Source of the DNA: DATBLQ01 sp036555325
GTDB lineage: Bacteria; Pseudomonadota; Alphaproteobacteria; Rhizobiales; Aestuariivirgaceae
Length of the DNA stretch: 15,117 bases
Assembly (NCBI GenBank): GCA_036555325.1
Contig: DATBLQ010000009.1
Location: 1 to 15,117 of the forward strand
Direction: 5' to 3'
Part shown: positions 12,126-15,117 of the stretch, piece after piece
Numbering within the stretch: position 1 is the first letter of the stretch
How the letters are laid out: the number at the start of each line of letters is the position of its first letter
Translations under genes and position numbers: made by a program
Notes under the pieces: model-generated
What the model was told of the DNA's origin: nothing
Database searches by the model: none
What the model saw: the letters and a program-made list of their open reading frames with translations, nothing else

Positions 12126-13198
12126 TGGAGTTGCTGATGGCGGCGTTGCCCCGACGCGGGGCTCTCTTTGCCCTATGCTCTGCCATACTGTTTGGAGCAA
12201 CCACGCCGTTTGCAAAGGCTCTGGTTGGAAGTATCCATCCGGCGGTGCTTGCCGGATTGCTGTACTTGGGGTCGGGTGCCGGCCTTTTGGCCTACCGTGT
12301 CGTGCAGAACCTGTCGGGTGCTGGCCAGTCACATCATGAACACTTGGGTCTGCGCGGCTCAATGTGGCTGGGCGCAGCGATCCTCTCCGGTGGAGTGTTG
12401 GGGCCGCTCCTACTCATGGTCGGCTTGACGAATACGCTTGCATCCACCGCCTCGTTGCTGCTGAACCTCGAGGGCGTCTTCACTGCTCTGCTGGCCTGGT
12501 TTGTGTTTCGCGAGAACTTCGATTTTCGTATTGCGCTGGGCATGGGCTGTATCGTGGCGGGGGCATTGGCTCTATCTTTGCAGGAGAGCGTGTCTTTAGC
12601 AGGCATGACTGGCGCGGTACTCGTTGTTGGCGCTTGTTTCGCATGGGCCGTCGACAATAACCTCACTCGGAAAGTTGCTCTTAGCGATCCTGCCCAGATC
12701 GCAATGCTGAAAGGTTTGGTCGCCGGTGCCGTGAACCTGGCGGGTGGCCTTTTGGCAGGGGGTTCAATCCCCGACGTCGCCTCAATAGGGTACGCCGCTG
12801 CCCTTGGTTTTTTTGGATACGGACTAAGCCTTGTTTTGTTTGTCCTGGCGCTGCGCGAGCTTGGGACCGCCCGGACCGGAGCATACTACTCTACTGCACC
12901 ATTCGTAGGTGCGGTGATCTCCCTAATCATCTTCAATGACCCTCCTACCTTGGCCTTCATTCTTGCGGCGTTGTTGATGGGAATTGGTGTTTGGCTTCAC
13001 CTAACAGAAAATCATGAACATGAACACGAGCATGAACCGCTTACGCATACTCATTGGCATGTCCATGATGAGCACCACCTACACGAACACGGTCCTGATG
13101 ATCCTGCCGGAGAGCCGCACGCCCACAAACATGATCACACCCGCCTGCGCCACGTCCACGGCCACTTTCCTGATGCTCACCACGAACACCGACACTAG
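12125..13198 (+). CDS. EamA-family transporter with histidine-rich tail
   Basis: A 357-residue protein: ten predicted membrane segments in two EamA repeats (residues ~10-140 and ~155-290; for example SAILFGATTPFAKAL, LVGLTNTLASTASLLLNLEGVFTALLAW and LRELGTARTGAYYSTAPFVGAVISL), then a 66-residue cytoplasmic or periplasmic tail with 24 histidines, mostly as HEHEH, HVHDEHH and HKHDH patterns. Such tails bind Ni, Zn, Co or Cu ions. The ATG at 12125 overlaps the chrA stop (TAATG), so it belongs to the chrB-chrA operon. Substrate unknown; the tail suggests a metal-linked export role or metal buffering. The frame extends upstream to 12044, but those codons lie within chrA. Confidence 0.9.
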   Translation: MELLMAALPRRGALFALCSAILFGATTPFAKALVGSIHPAVLAGLLYLGSGAGLLAYRVVQNLSGAGQSHHEHLGLRGSMWLGAAILSGGVLGPLLLMVGLTNTLASTASLLLNLEGVFTALLAWFVFRENFDFRIALGMGCIVAGALALSLQESVSLAGMTGAVLVVGACFAWAVDNNLTRKVALSDPAQIAMLKGLVAGAVNLAGGLLAGGSIPDVASIGYAAALGFFGYGLSLVLFVLALRELGTARTGAYYSTAPFVGAVISLIIFNDPPTLAFILAALLMGIGVWLHLTENHEHEHEHEPLTHTHWHVHDEHHLHEHGPDDPAGEPHAHKHDHTRLRHVHGHFPDAHHEHRH

Positions 13199-13236
13199 GT
13201 CGTCGGGTCGGCGTCCCACGAGGGGAGGTTGACGCG

Positions 13237-13278
13237 ATGAGCGGAACCGACGCGACCACTCGTACACGCGATACCTCG
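13237..13278 (+). pseudogene. Possible start of a truncated fourth operon gene
   Basis: GGGGAGG followed at 8 bases by ATG (13237) opens a frame MSGTDATTRTRDTS on the same strand as the chr operon, 38 bases after its last stop. After about 14 codons it becomes the antisense of the second EamA gene and shows no family character. It could be the 5' scrap of a gene that was cut when the adjacent EamA gene arrived, or chance. Confidence 0.22.
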
Positions 13279-14193
13279 CTATCTGCGGGCCGACATCATC
13301 CAGTCGAACCTGTTCTGTTCGACAAGCAAGCGGCCAAACACGCTGCCAAATACCAGGGAGCCGCCTATGAAAGTAGCGGTCGCCGGTATCTCACCGACGC
13401 CAATCCATGCCCACAGCGCTGCGATGGGAGCCTCGAGCGTGCCAATCAAAGCTGTGAGCGAGGCCGGTATCAGCGTCGAGCCGACCATGTACAGCATTTG
13501 ACCAAGCGTCACGGCGATGAGCCCAAAGCCCGCCGCTACCACATAGTCGCGTGGCGTAAGGGTCCAGAGGCTTTCGCCCAGCGGCAATGCGACGATCACG
13601 GTGAGAAAGACCGATAGCCAAACAATGGGAGATATTTTTGCATCGGGATTACGGCGGATGGCGACCGTCATGACGGCTTGCGCGATCGTGCCCAGGATCG
13701 CCAACAGGTCGCCCAAACTCGGACCACCGGCAGTTGGCTTGAGCATTATGACTATGCCGGCCAGCGCAACGACGCTTGCCAACAGTGTCAGGCCAGACGG
13801 GCGTTCCCGCAACCAAATCCAAGCAATGGCGGCGGCGACGAAGGGTAGCGCAGCGAGAATTGTAAAGGCATTGGCAACGCTGGTGCGCTGAACACTCGCC
13901 ACAAAAAAAATGGTGCTGGCGGTCGAGCACAGAGTAATCAGGATGCCATGGGCATCGATGCCCCGCAAAACGTCAAACGTCTCCTTGCCAAACCGGTAAA
14001 GCAAGAAAGCGCCGATAAATATCGAAGCGAACAGGCCCCGCCAAAACATGATTGTCCAGAGCTCGAATGGCAACAACCGGACGAACAGACCGCCCGAACT
14101 CCAGGTAATGGTCGACAATGCGATGAGGAGTATACCCTTGGAATGCGCTGCTCGAATGTCCTTGTCATGGGTTTGCTTGTGAGTGGCAATCAT
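13279..14193 (-). CDS. EamA/DMT-family transporter
   Basis: A 304-residue inner-membrane protein with ten predicted helices in two EamA repeats. Segments include LIALSTITWSSGGLFVRLL, FWRGLFASIFIGAFLLYRF, STIFFVASVQRTSVANAFTILAALPFVAAA, LASVVALAGIVIML, then in the second half LGTIAQAVMTVAIRR, VTLGQMLYMVGSTLIPASLTALIGTLEAPIAALWAWIGVGE. Members export amino acids, purines or other metabolites; the substrate cannot be read from sequence. Its N-terminus (MIATHKQTHDKD) is short and polar. It has no histidine tail and is not a recent copy of the neighbouring EamA gene. It converges on that gene with 80 bases between stops and no clear terminator. Confidence 0.92.
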   Translation of the reverse strand: MIATHKQTHDKDIRAAHSKGILLIALSTITWSSGGLFVRLLPFELWTIMFWRGLFASIFIGAFLLYRFGKETFDVLRGIDAHGILITLCSTASTIFFVASVQRTSVANAFTILAALPFVAAAIAWIWLRERPSGLTLLASVVALAGIVIMLKPTAGGPSLGDLLAILGTIAQAVMTVAIRRNPDAKISPIVWLSVFLTVIVALPLGESLWTLTPRDYVVAAGFGLIAVTLGQMLYMVGSTLIPASLTALIGTLEAPIAALWAWIGVGEIPATATFIGGSLVFGSVFGRLLVEQNRFDWMMSARR

Positions 14194-14218
14194 GCTTCAC
14201 CGAGCTACGCTGGCCCGA

Positions 14219-14224
14219 ACTATA
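14219..14224 (-). promoter_or_regulatory. Possible -10 of the second EamA gene
   Basis: On the minus strand TATAGT lies 25 bases before the start codon at 14193, with TTCGAC 15 bases further upstream as a poor -35. Short leader, low confidence. Confidence 0.28.
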
Positions 14225-14416
14225 ATCATAAACCGCGTAGTCGAAAACTCTGCCGTTCAGCAACGCCGATTGCATGCACAAGGCTGGTTTGCCGGAATGA
14301 TATGTTGTCATGACTGCCCGCGCGCGATCACCCTGGCGCATCAAAAGCAGCGCAGGTTTCGTTGCACGCCGGTACTGACAAGGTCCATCCACCAGTTTCA
14401 GGGATGGCCCCGTGTC

Positions 14417-14434
14417 GCGCCGCCTAGACGGCGC
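14417..14434 (-). repeat. GC-rich hairpin overlapping the microprotein stop
   Basis: GCGCCG (14417-14422) and CGGCGC (14429-14434) form a 6-base stem around the TAG stop at 14424-14426. No T-run follows on the minus strand, so it is at most a weak terminator. Confidence 0.35.
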
Positions 14435-14564
14435 TTCCTTCTGCTTCCGTCTGGGAAAATTCCCCGGTTCCAAATTTTCTCTGCAACAGGACGTATGCAT
14501 TTGCGACAATCAGGCCGATAAAGAAAATAAGGCTGCGGAATACACTCAAGACATCTCCCATCAT
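14424..14564 (-). CDS. 46-residue membrane microprotein
   Basis: A short frame from ATG at 14564 (ATGATG, either could be used) with an excellent GGAGGGG ribosome site 5 bases before it. The protein starts MMGDVLSVFRSLIFFIGLIV and continues ANAYVLLQRKFG, then an acidic tail GEFSQTEAEGSAV. One membrane helix covers about residues 8-28; the basic RK after it and acidic tail suggest a bitopic protein. The family is unknown to me. It lies 230 bases upstream of the second EamA gene on the same strand and diverges from the TPR gene at 14790. The combination of ribosome site, helix and charge pattern makes it more likely real than chance. Confidence 0.5.
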   Translation of the reverse strand: MMGDVLSVFRSLIFFIGLIVANAYVLLQRKFGTGEFSQTEAEGSAV

Positions 14565-14789
14565 GTTCCCCTCCAGCGCTCTTCTATCCCCAACAGTCCA
14601 AGTGCAGCCCAGTTGGTTAACAAATTATTAATTCGGACGACCCGCGCATTGGAGCAGTGCGCTTCATGTAGGGGGATCGCCCGCCCAGCGCGCATATGTG
14701 GTGAACACGACAATTTTACTTTGCGGCCATGAAAGGCCTTCCCCGGGGTCTGCGTAGAGTCCTCAAACCCTTAGTTTCGGGAGGCTCTC

Positions 14790-15117
14790 ATGAAAAATTC
14801 CTTCAGCGCATTGGTTTTCGCGACCGGTTTGGCCAGAGACTAGCGTTCTGCCTGACAGCGAACTGATCGAACAGGCCTGGGCCTTGGCCCGCAAGGGCGA
14901 GTTCGAAGCCGGCCGCCTGCTGTTCTCCTCGGTGGCCGACAAGCAAAGGCCCGAAGTCCTGAACGGTTTGGGCTATACCAACCGCAAGCTTGGGCAATTC
15001 AAGGAGGCGATCGGTTTCTATCAGCAGGCAATCGCGCTTGATCCCAACTATGCCGAGGCTCGCGAATATCTGGGCGAAGGCTATGTTACCATGGGCAAGA
15101 TCGATCTCGCCAAGCAG
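14790..15117 (+). pseudogene. Small secreted TPR protein, apparently frameshifted, cut by right edge
   Basis: GGGAGG precedes an ATG at 14790 that encodes a signal-peptide-like start (MKNSFSALVFATGLARD) and stops at TAG 14841-14843. In the next frame, from about 14845 to the edge, 91 codons encode a clean TPR protein: LPDSELIEQAWALARKGEFE, VLNGLGYTNRKLGQFKEAI, FYQQAIALDPNYAEAREYLG, EGYVTMGKIDLAKQ. This matches small secreted alphaproteobacterial TPR proteins of about 130-150 residues. That second frame has no ATG, GTG or TTG before residue ~30, so a frameshift or small deletion inside the signal-peptide region is the simplest reading. A sequencing error is the main alternative, in which case the gene is intact apart from the window edge. 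Confidence 0.7.

Noticed and set aside
12986..13198. His-rich repeat region as a possible DNA tandem repeat
   Set aside because: The CAT/CAC-rich pattern follows from histidine codons and is not a regular repeat unit; no CRISPR-like spacing occurs.
14165..14509. Minus-strand open frame of 114 residues upstream of the second EamA gene
   Set aside because: It overlaps the EamA start and the 46-residue gene in other frames, is rich in Arg/Ser/Pro without domain pattern, and has no ribosome site.

Overview
The window looks like an accessory stretch of an alphaproteobacterial genome, most likely from the Hyphomicrobiales (rhizobia/Brucella-like). That placement rests on family content: a DUF1344 protein, an MprF/LpiA relative, a PCu(A)C-type protein starting HE-AGT, a cyclase-type TPR protein, a ModE-type regulator without its Mop domains, and a small secreted TPR protein. 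It is an inference from protein resemblance, not a database result. No transposase, integrase, tRNA, rRNA or CRISPR array is visible.

Layout. 1-154 is the start of a membrane protein running off the left edge. 155-482 is nearly empty. 483-3390 is a molybdate module: modE, modA and mop (molbindin) on the minus strand, and trmO and modB on the plus strand. No modC ATPase is present. 3469-4287 holds two small exported proteins on the minus strand (an unknown 155-residue protein and a DUF1344 protein), each next to a hairpin terminator. 4331-7282 is a minus-strand block with an OmpR-type response regulator, its histidine kinase, a 71-residue membrane protein and a truncated MprF/LpiA membrane domain. 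Two near-identical palindromic boxes precede the 71-residue protein and the DUF1344 gene, each exactly 31 bases from a -10-like hexamer. They are a good candidate for the binding site of this regulator.

7511-9343 is a junction zone: a short SnoaL/NTF2-like gene remnant, an SDR oxidoreductase, and the C-terminal half of a cyclase-type TPR protein. At 9389-9823 is a PCu(A)C-like exported protein that appears to lack its copper ligands. 10030-13198 is a tightly overlapping three-gene operon: a rhodanese-ChrB fusion, the chromate transporter ChrA, and an EamA-family transporter with a 66-residue tail containing 24 histidines. 13279-14193 is a second EamA transporter on the opposite strand. 14424-14564 is a 46-residue membrane microprotein. 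The right edge is a small secreted TPR protein whose signal-peptide region appears frameshifted.

Together the genes deal mainly with oxyanion and metal traffic (molybdate uptake, chromate efflux, a histidine-rich transporter) and envelope signalling. The number of truncated genes (MprF, SnoaL-like, cyclase/TPR, the TPR gene at the edge, perhaps two shorter scraps) suggests a mosaic region that has been rearranged and is partly decaying. The two observations most worth following are the two-box regulon of the two-component system and the molybdate locus without its ATPase.
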